Below are positions 34,147-43,665 of a stretch of DNA of 64,000 nucleotides, piece after piece. Made by a program: the position numbers and the translations under genes. Source of the DNA: Gammaproteobacteria bacterium (GTDB lineage: Bacteria; Pseudomonadota; Gammaproteobacteria; Pseudomonadales; Pseudohongiellaceae). Position 1 is the stretch's first letter; the number at the start of each line of letters is the position of its first letter. The DNA lies in the NCBI GenBank assembly GCA_041395725.1, contig JAWKZW010000001.1, positions 186,001-250,000 on the forward strand. Direction: 5' to 3'. The notes below the pieces were generated by a model. That model had not been told where the DNA came from. It ran no database searches and worked only from the letters and a program-made list of their open reading frames with translations.

Positions 34147-35877
34147 TTATTCAACAGGTGCTTCAGCTATCCTAAGAGTTTGACCTCGTTCCACGGTCAA
34201 CTCGGTAACCATGCCACTGGGCCAGGTGATGGTGACCGGTACGGAAGCCTGGTCACCAAGCTGAAGTAACAGGGTTTTGCTGTTCTGGCTTTGAAACCCG
34301 CCTGTTGAACGTACGAATTGATAGCGCTGCGACTCACCCTCACCATAGACCACCCGGGCGCCAATAGCGTCACGATTGCTGCGGGTTCCGATCAGGGTCA
34401 GCCAGGCTGCATTGGCGGTCTTCGAGGTCTGTCGCATGAATAGCTTGTTAGTTTCCCGGGACTCGGCTTTCTGATTAAAGTCGAAGGGTGGATGGCCACC
34501 CAGGTTGAAAAAGAAATCAGTGAATCCATCACGATTAATGTCTGCAAATGCAACACCGTGTCCACGGGTCATTCTGTGGCTGGCGTCGGGTTCAATAAAT
34601 CGCTCGGTACATCGTTCGAAGCGACGCTGGCCAAGGTTGCAGAATATGATGTCCTCGGCGTTGAAAAACGGATCACCGCTACCGATCACGATGTCGGGAA
34701 ACCCGTCATCGAACAGGTCACCTATCCCCAGCCCCATCGTGTTTTCAAGAGGTGCCAGGTCAACCTCTCTTCCGTCGGCACTGCTCAACCGTTGCTGCTG
34801 GCGCTGCTGACGAGTTTCGCTGACCATGGGATTGATGTCAGTTGCCGATAATTTGTCCAGATTGGCCGTGTCTATGCCGTTGGCTCTACCCACCTGCTGA
34901 AAAGTGCCATCCCCATTGCTGAACAGCACATAATCCTGGGACTCCCAGCGCCCCAGATAAAGATCTTCATGCCCGTCCTGGTCGAAATCGGCGGTCGATG
35001 CAGCGAAAACCGCAGGTAATCCACTGCGGCCTTCGAATGGCGCAATAAATACCTGATCGGTAACCTCTGTAAAGCGATTGCCGTCATTGCGGAAGAAGCC
35101 ATGCCAGTCGATACCGGCTATGTAGAGGTCCTGATCACCGTCCTCGTCATAGTCAATCCACACCGGATTTTTAGCATCCCGGTGCCCATAATCCCGCAGG
35201 CCAAGCTGCTCACCCCGTTCCGTAAACTGACCATTGCCTTCGTTATGGAATAACAAAGGCCTTTGTCTCAGCCGCGTTACGATAACATCCAACCAGCCAT
35301 CGTTGTCGTAGTCGGCCCAGGAAACTCCCCACCAACGGTATTTCTCACCGTCTGCCTGCTGGTTACTCAGACCCGTTTGCTGAGTAACATTGACGAAGCC
35401 CTGACCGAGATTGATACGATTTTCCAGTAAGGCCAATGTGGAGTCAGTCGTATAGCCTCCGTTAGTTACCAACATATCAGGATCGCCATCGTTGTCGAAA
35501 TCGGCAAAGGATCCAGCCCAGGTCCCCAGAAAATCGTCCGGATTCAAATTGAACTCGCCCGGGATAAAATTACCACGACCATCGTTGATATAGAGTATTG
35601 ACATGCCATAGGGTCGGCCGTAGAGGCGGCCATCCGTATCGGCAACAAACAGGTCATCATCCCCATCGTTGTCGATGTCGACAAAAGAGGCGCCTCTACC
35701 ATAGCCTGTTACACCACCCAGCCCGCGTGGCTCTGCAACCTGACTGTAGAAGTCGTCGCTATTTCCAGTTGTGCCGGACTGCTGGGCAAGGGCAGTACTG
35801 GCAGGTAACGACAGGTTGGCGGCTGACAGCAAAAACAGCGCCGACCGGCAAGTCGGGATTCCGTTGAACAGCTTCAT
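34147..35877 (-). CDS. Exported FG-GAP/VCBS repeat protein with ASPIC/UnbV domain
   Basis: Start at ATG 35877 with GGGAG upstream; an ATG 11 codons earlier has no such site. A signal peptide (ALFLLSAANLSLPASTALA) is followed by a seven-bladed integrin-like propeller with repeated D-x-D-x-D-G/D calcium loops (VDIDNDGDDDLFV, ADFDNDGDPDMLV, ADYDNDGWLDVIV, IDYDEDGDQDLYI, ADFDQDGHEDLYL). The C-terminus is the ASPIC/UnbV domain (LIGTRSNRDAIGARVVY, TITWPSGMVTELTVERGQTL), as in CRTAC1-like proteins. It is extracytoplasmic and probably structural or adhesive. Such proteins often sit beside TonB systems or transpeptidase-like genes, but no specific partner is evident. Confidence 0.87.
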   Translation of the reverse strand: MKLFNGIPTCRSALFLLSAANLSLPASTALAQQSGTTGNSDDFYSQVAEPRGLGGVTGYGRGASFVDIDNDGDDDLFVADTDGRLYGRPYGMSILYINDGRGNFIPGEFNLNPDDFLGTWAGSFADFDNDGDPDMLVTNGGYTTDSTLALLENRINLGQGFVNVTQQTGLSNQQADGEKYRWWGVSWADYDNDGWLDVIVTRLRQRPLLFHNEGNGQFTERGEQLGLRDYGHRDAKNPVWIDYDEDGDQDLYIAGIDWHGFFRNDGNRFTEVTDQVFIAPFEGRSGLPAVFAASTADFDQDGHEDLYLGRWESQDYVLFSNGDGTFQQVGRANGIDTANLDKLSATDINPMVSETRQQRQQQRLSSADGREVDLAPLENTMGLGIGDLFDDGFPDIVIGSGDPFFNAEDIIFCNLGQRRFERCTERFIEPDASHRMTRGHGVAFADINRDGFTDFFFNLGGHPPFDFNQKAESRETNKLFMRQTSKTANAAWLTLIGTRSNRDAIGARVVYGEGESQRYQFVRSTGGFQSQNSKTLLLQLGDQASVPVTITWPSGMVTELTVERGQTLRIAEAPVE

Positions 35878-35910
35878 TTTATTCTCCCTTTTTATGCGGG
35901 CAACTAACAC

Positions 35911-36616
35911 GGCTGCGGGGCTACCATACTATCCGGGCGAGCGGAACTTGGCAGGGCATAAGAAGCAATAAGGCTATCCCTGGAGGAGAGTGTTGTCCAG
36001 GTTTGTAAGAGTCGAATCCTTTGAAGCCCGCTAACAGTTCCCGACAGATTAACCAGGTTGCACCTGTTCATTGGCGCCCGAGCTCTGCTTGTTCTGGGTT
36101 GAGTAAAGAAGCAGCCAGACACCAGTCAGAGCAGAGGTTCATGTCCTGAGCTTGGCCTGATCTTTGTCTTTTTTACTTAGCTGCCGAAGAGTGTGGTGTG
36201 TAGCGGGATTTAACCCTGAATCGTGGCTGGAACCTGGTGTATGATCCAGGCTAAGTCTGCAGTTGATACAAAAGGTCAACCAGGCTTCCCGGTCTGCCGC
36301 TTATTGCATTGTCAGTGGGTGAATAACCCTGTCAGCATGAACAGCAGCGCTCTCTGAATTAGCAATGCACCATGACTGAAAGTGAGTGTGACTTTTTTAA
36401 CGGCTTATGGTGGACATCGACCGCCCCGGCTGTTGAATCGCATTGAAAGCCGGCCCGGTCATCACCATTTTTTTCCTTCCGAGTAATCTTGAGTCCCGCG
36501 CAACCGCTAGCAGGCATAGGAGCAACTGTTCGATCCCTGTATTCGCTGCAGAATGGCCCCGGATTCTCCAACCAGGCATGCAAATCAGCTTGTCACTATC
36601 TGTTGAAGAATGTCAT
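35911..36616. other. Intergenic, no gene seen
   Basis: Only short frames without ribosome binding sites occur on both strands. The region adjoins a MITE-like element and looks like decayed DNA. Confidence 0.5.
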
Positions 36617-36789
36617 TATCCGGGGAGCCTCTGATTAGTTAGCACAATGCTCTGCGAGAGTCTGCCGGGCAAGGCCTTCAGGCAAGCCCGCTGGCTTCGT
36701 TGCACTGCCTTGACAGGCCGACGCATGCCGGCGGCAATACGCCTTGTCAGCGACCTCGTCTGAAGGCCAGAGCGAATCAGAGGCGCCCT
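36617..36789. repeat. MITE-like element with imperfect terminal inverted repeats
   Basis: The left end ggagcctctgattagtta (from 36617) is matched in inverse orientation by gaatcagaggcgcc (36775-36788), giving a non-coding element of about 172 bases. The interior includes agtctgccgggc and ggccttcaggcaagcccgctgg. The same left end and interior motifs recur at 40105-40265. The ends resemble those of small IS-derived elements; no transposase is present. Confidence 0.6.
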
Positions 36790-37011
36790 GGTAAAATTAG
36801 AAATTGCAGAAAGCAGTGGCCGCCCTCCTCGGCTCAATAGCCATCGTAAGGGCGGATTCATGAGCGACCAGCCTACCATAGCTGGTAGTGTTGCAAGGGA
36901 ATCTGCAGCTTACGGTCGCATTACCAATAGCAGGATCGATAACGGTAGCTCCAGCAGAAGTGCCGGTAACAGTAGCGCCAATCAGAACTAAAAATAATGA
37001 GGGATATAGCC

Positions 37012-38304
37012 ATGTTGTTGAGACGGTTTCTAAGCAGTTTAGTAGTGTTAGTCGCGGTAGTCTGCGCGCCGCTCTATGCCGACGACCACCTGCCGGTGGT
37101 TGCACCAGCAGAAGTTGGATTCGACGCTGAGCGTCTAAAGCGCATCGACACTTTTTTCCAGCAGAAAGTAGACGACGGCGAACTCGCCGGCATCGTCACA
37201 CTGGTGGCGCGCCACGGCAGAATCGTACATCACAGCGCGGTGGGCTACCTGGATGTGCAGCGCGGGATTCCCCTGCGCACCGACTCCCTCTTTCGCATCT
37301 ACTCCATGACCAAGGCCATTGCCACAACCGCTTTGATGCAGCTGTATGAAGAGGGCAGGTTTCAATTGCAGGATCCAGTCTCCCTGTACATTCCCGAATT
37401 CGCAAACCTGCGGGTGTTACGCACACCGGATGGCCCACTCGACGAAACCGTGGCGATGGTACGGGAGCCCACGGTGCAGGATCTGCTGCGTCATACCGCC
37501 GGCCTGTCTCATGGCCTGGGCACCAGCGAATACGATGAGCGCTTTGTAGGCTCCGGCGTATTCGATACCGATACCTCCCTTGAGGAGATGATGTCACTGC
37601 TGTCCGAGTTACCGCTGATGAACCAGCCAGGCTCACAGTACCGCTACAGCGTGGGCCCGGACGTGGCACTGCGTCTGGTGGAAGTCCTGTCCGGCATGCG
37701 CGCCGATGAATACCTGGCTACCCGGCTTTTTGAACCGCTGGCGATGACAGACACCGGCTATTGGGTGGATTCCGACAACGCGGCACGCCTCGGCCCGGTG
37801 CACTGGATGCGCGACGGCCAGCTGGTACCTATCGATGAGGAATATGGCCACCCGGCCGGTGGCGTGCTGGTGCAGCCCTGGTCGGTGAACAGCTATACCG
37901 TTGACCATGGCTTCAATCGCGGCAGCTATGGCTTGCTATCCACCGCCGAAGACTACTGGAAGTTCGTCCAGGCGATGCTGAATGGGGGCATACTTAACGG
38001 CGAACGCATTCTAGGCCCACGCACTGTCGATTTCATGGCGTCCAATCACCTCACCGAAGAACAGATCTTCAGCGCGGCAACCGGATTCGGACTGGGTTTT
38101 GCGGTGGTCAACGATCAAGGACAGCTTGGCTTTCCCTTCAGCGAAGACACTTTCTACTGGGGTGGAGCCGCTGCCACAACTTTCTGGATCGATCCCGAGG
38201 AGGATCTCGTGGTCGTCGGTATGACCCAACACATGGCGGTACCGGGAACCGGCGCCCTACGAGGTCAGCTGGCGGCATTGGTGTATAGCGCGCTGGTCGA
38301 TTAG
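37012..38304 (+). CDS. Exported serine hydrolase, beta-lactamase class C family
   Basis: The start at ATG 37012 has GAGGGA seven bases upstream; an ATG five codons earlier is less well placed. A signal peptide (LSSLVVLVAVVCAPLYA) precedes a 410-residue serine hydrolase with the S-x-x-K nucleophile motif in RIYSMTKAIATT and a Tyr-Ser-Val in YRYSVGPDVALRLV in place of Y-x-N. A WGGAAATTFWIDP segment sits where the third, KTG-like motif belongs. These spellings fit the EstB-like esterase/D-aminopeptidase branch rather than a true AmpC beta-lactamase. It is periplasmic or surface-located; the substrate is unknown. Confidence 0.85.
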   Translation: MLLRRFLSSLVVLVAVVCAPLYADDHLPVVAPAEVGFDAERLKRIDTFFQQKVDDGELAGIVTLVARHGRIVHHSAVGYLDVQRGIPLRTDSLFRIYSMTKAIATTALMQLYEEGRFQLQDPVSLYIPEFANLRVLRTPDGPLDETVAMVREPTVQDLLRHTAGLSHGLGTSEYDERFVGSGVFDTDTSLEEMMSLLSELPLMNQPGSQYRYSVGPDVALRLVEVLSGMRADEYLATRLFEPLAMTDTGYWVDSDNAARLGPVHWMRDGQLVPIDEEYGHPAGGVLVQPWSVNSYTVDHGFNRGSYGLLSTAEDYWKFVQAMLNGGILNGERILGPRTVDFMASNHLTEEQIFSAATGFGLGFAVVNDQGQLGFPFSEDTFYWGGAAATTFWIDPEEDLVVVGMTQHMAVPGTGALRGQLAALVYSALVD

Positions 38305-38324
38305 ATCTGGAACAATAGGTAAGG

Positions 38325-38404
38325 TTAATGGGTGTTCATAGGGACACCCGTTAGCCCCAGCCGGTACCGATAGATGGACAACAATAAAAGACGACACCCA
38401 TTAA
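38325..38404. repeat. Inverted repeat downstream of the serine hydrolase
   Basis: ttaatgggtgt (38325-38335) and acacccattaa (38394-38404) are exact 11-base inverted repeats. A third partial copy (acaccc, 38344-38349) can pair locally with the left arm as ggtgt/acacc. No T-tract follows, so a small mobile repeat or an attenuating hairpin are both possible. Confidence 0.45.
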
Positions 38405-38614
38405 TGCACTAGTGATATAACCAGTGAATTAGCTGGGCAGAACATCAAGGAAAATCGAGCTGAGCCGATCTCGAAGCGGAACGATCGGTGTAACGAGGCG
38501 ATTGAAGTTCTTCACCACTACAGTATCGGTCAGCCCCATGACGAGCGATTGTCGTTTAGAGGCCGATAACGCCTTAAGCAATAGCTGCCTGCATGAATCG
38601 TGGCCCGAAAGGCT

Positions 38615-38998
38615 CTATTGCCCTTCCTGTTCTATGGTCTGGATGTCGAGTCCTTCAAGATCACCCGGTTCCTGAGAGAATCTGTTCAGTTCATTAAAAA
38701 CTGACGGAGCATCGAGCCTGGCACGCTCCGGTTGTTCAATTCGCCTCCTGGCGATTCTTTCCAGGCAGGTATCATCGCTCACTTTAATATCCGTTACGTG
38801 TGGCGCAATAAGGGTCTTCAACCTCGATGAATAAATAAGATAGTCATCCAATGTTCGTATTTCGTCGGGATAAAGTGTCGAAAGCCAGTCATCCTCTGAA
38901 ATGAGGACAGTATTCTCCTCGCTTGCCATCACCTTTGATCTGGTTGTCTTGCCGGCACCCATCTTGCCGCAGAAAAAATACAGTGTTCCGTTTGTCAA
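38615..38998 (-). pseudogene. P-loop kinase (AAA_33 type) with probable internal deletion
   Basis: The 127-codon frame starts as an intact small P-loop kinase: LYFFCGKMGAGKTT (Walker A, residues 11-18), then ISEDDWLSTLYPDEI and YSSRLKTLIAPHV. In the relatives I know (about 150 residues) this is followed by about 30 residues including a Walker-B-like VVLDFPANT and a QR-x-WF motif, before a D-x-SDD-x-C segment. Here APHV joins directly to TDIKVSDDTCLERIARRR, so that core is missing in frame. The end (LDIQTIEQEGQ) also departs from the usual terminus. The product probably cannot bind and hydrolyse nucleotide normally. Confidence 0.6.
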
Positions 38999-39208
38999 TT
39001 TCTAACCCATAGATTCAGCGATAAATAGGGACAGACGCGTTCTCTAGCCAGGATTTATCTGGCGACAATAAACAAGGACAGAAAATAAGTCTGTCCTCAC
39101 TAATCACTCCATTAGTCACAGTTGGCGGGTGCCAATGCTGCTGAACCCAGAGTCAAGCGAGCGGAACCGGGTTTAACCAGGGTATCCGGACGCGGCTGCT
39201 CGGTCGGG

Positions 39209-39760
39209 TCAGTCCTCTCGGCTGCAGCGTGGGTCGCTGAGCTGTAGCCCGAGGATGAAATCCCTGGGTACGGACAGCGGTGCACAACCATGACCGGTTC
39301 CGCAGATCAGATCCCACTCTGGCCGTGCCAGCTGATGACAGCCGTAACAGTTATCTCCAAAACGGTTCACCACCTCGGTAGTGCCGCGGGCGGCAAATAC
39401 GGAGTTGCCAGTGGAGACATCCAGTTCAATGAATTCCCAGTCGTTAGTCGCGGGATTCCAGCCCTCCTGGTGCTTCACCATGATCTCGGTGGGAATCAGC
39501 GATACCACGGAACCTGGCGGGTAGCCGCCACCGGTGGGGGAGTTCGCCACTGCCAGCGTAGCGTCGAGGTCACCCAGGATGTTATCCACATAGAAATCAC
39601 CAGCCGTCGCCTTGGTCATATCAGTCAGGCAATCGAATAGATCTGCGGTCAGCGGCAACTGCTTGTCCGGGTCCTGGGAATAACCCTGGGTGTGAATCAG
39701 GCCCGTCAAGGTGAGCAGCGCAAGGCCGGGAAGGAGCAATCTGGATCTGGCTGAAGGCAT
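39209..39760 (-). CDS. Exported c-type cytochrome, P460-like
   Basis: 183 residues with a Sec signal (LLLPGLALLTLTGLIHTQGYS). The mature part contains YPPGSVVSLIPTEIMVKHQEG, an aromatic W-E-F strand, and the haem c motif CYGCH near the C-terminus (about residue 137-141), followed by a cysteine-rich tail (CGTGHGC, DPRCS). Strand pattern plus a late CxxCH fits the cytochrome P460 family, periplasmic haem proteins linked to hydroxylamine or NO detoxification. The Lys that cross-links to haem in true P460 could be in IMVKHQEG, but that is a guess. It is a single gene with no obvious redox partner next to it. Confidence 0.65.
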   Translation of the reverse strand: MPSARSRLLLPGLALLTLTGLIHTQGYSQDPDKQLPLTADLFDCLTDMTKATAGDFYVDNILGDLDATLAVANSPTGGGYPPGSVVSLIPTEIMVKHQEGWNPATNDWEFIELDVSTGNSVFAARGTTEVVNRFGDNCYGCHQLARPEWDLICGTGHGCAPLSVPRDFILGLQLSDPRCSRED

Positions 39761-40104
39761 GGGGGTCTCCCGTTCTCTGGTTGCAACGCCGCCGATACAG
39801 GCGGGTTAGCGACCGCATTAGCTTATAGCACGCCCTATTACCGAAGCAAGTGCGATAAACTTGCCAGCCGGTTCTCCCTAGCTCGAGTTGTCACCCACCT
39901 GGCTCCGGCGGACAATGAGCGTGGTCGGGGCTTAGTAGACCAAGGTGAGAATCGTGGCCAGTTAACTCCGCTGTATGAAGAGTAAGGGGCGATCTGGTGA
40001 TTGTCTTTACGGGGCCTATGCGTATTGCTGCGCAGAGGCTCAGCAATGCAGGGGAACTTACCTGTCTGGTTACTTACGTGTCTACCTGCCCGGAGCCCGA
40101 CCTA
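39761..40104. other. Intergenic, no gene seen
   Basis: It holds the promoter region of the P460-like gene on the reverse strand and no credible open frame. Confidence 0.45.
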
Positions 40105-40265
40105 GGGAGCCTCTGATTAATTACCACAACGCTCTGTGGGAGTCTGTCGGGCGCTACTGCTAGGCGTCGTGCGCAGGGAATAGTCACTCCCTTGCCAGGC
40201 GCGACAACGACGCAGTGGCACCAGACAGGCCCCGCCCGACGGGGCCTTCAGACAAACCCGCTGAC
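40105..40265. repeat. Second copy of the MITE-like repeat, right end missing
   Basis: ggagcctctgattaattacc, then agtctgtcgggc, reproduces the left end of the element at 36617. After an extra segment of about 100 bases, ggggccttcagacaaacccgctgac reproduces its interior. No inverted right terminus is visible, so it is a partial or longer variant. Confidence 0.55.
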
Positions 40266-40668
40266 TTACCAGACCGGCCCTGGTGGATGCAGTTTCAAAA
40301 TAAAAAGGCGCTGGTAATTGGGATCAAAGTAAAAATACAGTACTGACTCCATTTATTGCTGACCCCATTGATTGAATCCTAGAAAACCAATCTGCTTCTA
40401 TTAATACGGAGTTTCTGCCTGCGGTGTCTGATGCGTCGGCAACAGCAACAGCAAAATTAGTCCATCATACTCTTTCCGATAGGATGGCTCAGATCGCGGT
40501 ACTTTAAATTTGACCAGAATCAACAAGGCGTAAAACCGAAGATCATTACCTGCCCGGTGAGGAGGACATAGCTACATTTGAAGCACTTGGTACATAAAAA
40601 GCTTGCTCAAATAATACATGTACCGTATGGTACATTCCATGAGTTTTCCGCAAGCACGGAGTCAACCA

Positions 40669-40964
40669 TGATCGTGATTAAAGGCAGGATTGATTGGCAG
40701 GACGGAACGCCGCCACTAAGTGCACTGGCTAACTTTGCTCAAACCGTACGTGAACGTCACTCGGGCAACCTGGAGTACCAGCTAAGTGTTGATGTCGGGA
40801 ATTCAAAGATCCTGCATCTATTTGAACACTGGAAATCGCGTGGTGACTTCGATGCTCACCTTCTATCACCGGAAGTCGCCGAGATTGGAAAGTTCCTGGA
40901 AGGAAAATCCACTATTGTTAATTTATCAGTGTTCGATGTGTCGGATAGGTCTGAGCTCGTCTGA
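40669..40964 (+). CDS. Antibiotic biosynthesis monooxygenase (ABM) domain protein
   Basis: Start at ATG 40669 (GGAG about eight bases upstream) gives 98 residues spanning one ABM ferredoxin-like domain: MIVIKGRIDW, then a helix FAQTVRERHSGNLEYQLSVD, FEHWKSRGDFDAHLLSPEV and IVNLSVFDVSD. The E-x-W-x-s-x-x-D/A-h-x-x-s/t pattern is standard. A TTG start at 40578 would add 30 residues without family similarity. ABM proteins are small dimeric quinol or haem mono-oxygenases; function here is not specified. A TetR gene follows 77 bases downstream and may control it. Confidence 0.75.
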
Positions 40965-41041
40965 TGATTAGCTGGAGGTTATAGCGTTGCACGGAGGTTG
41001 CGGCTACACTACACACGCGTACGCAACCGACGTGGATACGA

Positions 41042-41542
41042 GTGAACTCCCGAACAAACAACGACAGGAAACGCGCCGAGATTACGAAACTCGTTGCCAA
41101 TCACCTTGTAGTGCAGGGATTTGGCAACAGCGGAATCAGGTCATTGGCATCGAGCGCAGGCTTGAGCAATCGGATGCTGCTGTACTATTTCGAAAGCAAG
41201 GAGGCTCTCATCCATGAGTCCCTCATGTTCATCGCGGACGGGCTGGAGCAGGAGTTGGACACCCTCCTGCCCGCTGATGGCGTGTCCGGAAAACAGATTC
41301 TCAACACTTTAGTCGATGCCGGTCGCAGCGATGCAGTGAAACCATTGCTCCACTTGTTCTTTGAACTGGTCGGTCTCGCCATGCGAGGCGGCGAGCCCTA
41401 CAGAACTCTCACCAGAACCCTCCTCGAACGCTGGCAGCGCTGGATCGAGAAGAAACTTCGGGCGGGCCAAAAACACCAGGCGCCGGAAATTATGGCCCGC
41501 CTGGAAGGCCACCTGCTGATCAACCTGATTTTCGAGGATTAA
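41042..41542 (+). CDS. TetR-family transcriptional regulator, short C-terminus
   Basis: 166 residues from GTG 41042. The N-terminal helix-turn-helix is clear: RAEITKLVANHLVVQGFGNSGIRSLASSAGLSNRMLLYYFESKEALI. The ligand domain is helical (LLHLFFELVGLAMRG) but ends early at LLINLIFED, whereas relatives run about 20-30 residues longer. It may be a short natural version or one trimmed by a nearby frameshift. It probably represses itself and perhaps the ABM gene. Confidence 0.75.
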   Translation: MNSRTNNDRKRAEITKLVANHLVVQGFGNSGIRSLASSAGLSNRMLLYYFESKEALIHESLMFIADGLEQELDTLLPADGVSGKQILNTLVDAGRSDAVKPLLHLFFELVGLAMRGGEPYRTLTRTLLERWQRWIEKKLRAGQKHQAPEIMARLEGHLLINLIFED

Positions 41543-41889
41543 TCAATAATCCTTTTCTGACTCCATTTAACAGCTTTTTCTTACCAACCCGGCCCCTGCC
41601 GGCCATGCCGCTCGAATCCCTGTTAAACAGAGTGGCGCTGCCGGCGCAGTTTCCCGGATAATTAAATCGCCTTAGCCCCTTCAACGTGTTCCCGTGTCAC
41701 TGTAGCTGCCAGACAGTTGACCAGCTTTTCTAATGCTCTAAACTCTTCATTCTGTCAGTCTACTGCTATTTCAACGGACACTCCGTGTTCGCCAGTCTCC
41801 AGGGCGTTGATAGTCCAGTTTCGATTTGTACTTCCAGTGATGGATCTTTTCGCCTCCGCTGCTGGCAGCACAGGGTAAAATTGAACAAC
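41543..41889. other. Intergenic, no gene seen
   Basis: The TamA frame is open from 41785 but the first 35 codons lack signal-peptide or family features. The remainder shows no gene and should hold the tamA promoter. Confidence 0.45.
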
Positions 41890-43665
41890 ATGATAAGAAG
41901 CTACCTCATTGCAGGTTTCCGCGGCCTTGCGAAAAGAGGCCGACTGCAGTATCTGTGTCGGCTTGCAGCCGCCTGCCTGCTATTGCTGACCGGCACACCG
42001 GTCTCTGCCCAGGCGCCGGCGCTGCGCATGGACGGCGCACCTGCGCCACTTGAATCCAATATTCGTGCGCTGGTGGCGCTTCCTGATCAGGCCTGTGAGA
42101 CCCCGATCCGGGACCTCACCAGATTTCTACCCGACATTCGCCGGCAGATAGTCAGGGCCGGGAGGGCTCTGGGCTATTACTTCCTCACTGAAGAGACTTA
42201 CTTCATCGAGGAAGAAGACTGTTGGGGGCTGCAGGTTTCACTGGAACCCGGGCAGCCCGTTACTGTCGCCGCCATCAATATTCGGGTAGCGAGCAAGCCG
42301 GAACTGTTTGCCGAAACCCTGGAGGACCTTCCAATTCAAGAGGGCGATCAGCTCAACCATGCTTTGTACGAGCGAACCAAAGCAGAATTGAGTTCCCGGG
42401 CAGTGGAGCTGGGTTTCTTCCTCGCCCGCTTTAACGCCTCCGAGCTGCGCCTGAACCTGCAGGACAATACGGCGGAAATCCACATCGACTTTGAGCCTGG
42501 CGAGCGCTTCACGTTCGGGGAAATTGCTCTTCAACCCCTGGAAGCCTTGTCGGAAGATTTTATCAGGCGCTACATAAACTTTGAGGCCGGCAGCCCCTAC
42601 TCGGCAAGCAGTCTGATCGAACTGCGCAATGTGCTTAGTGAAAGTTATTACTTCAGCACCGTGAATGTGACCCCCGCACTGGAGCAGGCCGTTGATCAGG
42701 GCGTACCCATCCAGGTGGGGCTGGAACTCAGGCCACGGCGCATCTATTCCACCGGCGTAGGTGTCACCACGGATATCGGGCCCCGGGTTCGTCTTGACTA
42801 TGAAGACCGCTACCTTAACCAGCGCGGACACCGTTTTGACGTCAAGTCCAGCGGCTCACCCGTTCAGCAGATGCTTAATGTCAGCTACACGGTTCCCTGG
42901 CAGAATCCGGCCACCGAGCAGCTGGTTTTTTCCAGTGGCCTGCAGCGCGAAGACACCGACACCTTTGTCTCTCGAACTGCCAAGCTGGGAGCGAGCTACA
43001 GTTTTATAAACCGCTGGCTCTGGCGACAGGCCTATTTCCTGAACTATCAACATGACCGCTCCACCATCGGCGACACCGACGAGGTTACCGATCTGTTGAT
43101 TCCTGGCGTCAGCATTTCGCGCACGCGAGCGGACGACGCACTGTATCCCGAGCGAGGCTGGAACCTGTATGCGCAATTGACCGGAGCTTCGGACACTCTA
43201 TTGTCCACCGATTCCTTTTTGCAGCTGCACTTTGGTGGCAAACTGATTAATCCTCTGGGACCTGGCAGAATTCTGTTCAAATTTGAAGGCGGCACCACGG
43301 TCACGAACGCGATTGAGGACCTGCCCGTTTCAATCCAGTACTTTACCGGTGGCGACCAGACGGTGCGCGGCTACAAATACCAGTCTCTCGCACCACTGGA
43401 TGATTCCGGTGAACTGGTTGGCGGCAAGCACTTGCTGGTGGCCGGAATCGAGTATGACTTCAATATACTGCCGAGCTGGAAACTGGCCGTGTTCGCCGAC
43501 GCGGGCAACGCGTTCCTGGATGCAAACAATATCGATCTGCAGAAAAGTGTCGGCATAGGCGTGCGCTGGCTTTCGCCACTGGGACCCGTGCGGGTTGACC
43601 TCGCCTCAGCCCTCGACGACGACAACCGCCTGCGCCTGCACCTGACCATGGGGCCAGACCTGTGA
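41890..43665 (+). CDS. tamA: Autotransporter assembly factor TamA (Omp85 family)
   Basis: Start is set at ATG 41890, directly ahead of a signal peptide (LAAACLLLLTGTPVSAQ). About 590 residues follow: three POTRA domains (PDIRRQIVRAGRALGYYF, NIRVASKPELFAETLE, FTFGEIALQPLEALSEDFIRRYINFEAGSPYSASSLIELRNVL) and a 16-strand barrel with the conserved loop-6 motif IQYFTGGDQTVRGYKYQSLAP (VRGY). TamA sits in the outer membrane and works with TamB in inserting autotransporters or moving lipids across the periplasm. The stop overlaps the tamB start by four bases (GTGA), so the pair is translationally coupled. Confidence 0.92.
   Translation: MIRSYLIAGFRGLAKRGRLQYLCRLAAACLLLLTGTPVSAQAPALRMDGAPAPLESNIRALVALPDQACETPIRDLTRFLPDIRRQIVRAGRALGYYFLTEETYFIEEEDCWGLQVSLEPGQPVTVAAINIRVASKPELFAETLEDLPIQEGDQLNHALYERTKAELSSRAVELGFFLARFNASELRLNLQDNTAEIHIDFEPGERFTFGEIALQPLEALSEDFIRRYINFEAGSPYSASSLIELRNVLSESYYFSTVNVTPALEQAVDQGVPIQVGLELRPRRIYSTGVGVTTDIGPRVRLDYEDRYLNQRGHRFDVKSSGSPVQQMLNVSYTVPWQNPATEQLVFSSGLQREDTDTFVSRTAKLGASYSFINRWLWRQAYFLNYQHDRSTIGDTDEVTDLLIPGVSISRTRADDALYPERGWNLYAQLTGASDTLLSTDSFLQLHFGGKLINPLGPGRILFKFEGGTTVTNAIEDLPVSIQYFTGGDQTVRGYKYQSLAPLDDSGELVGGKHLLVAGIEYDFNILPSWKLAVFADAGNAFLDANNIDLQKSVGIGVRWLSPLGPVRVDLASALDDDNRLRLHLTMGPDL

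Noticed and set aside
37012..38304. Calling the serine hydrolase an AmpC beta-lactamase
   Set aside because: The second and third active-site motifs are YSV and WGG rather than YxN and KTG, which fits the esterase-like branch.
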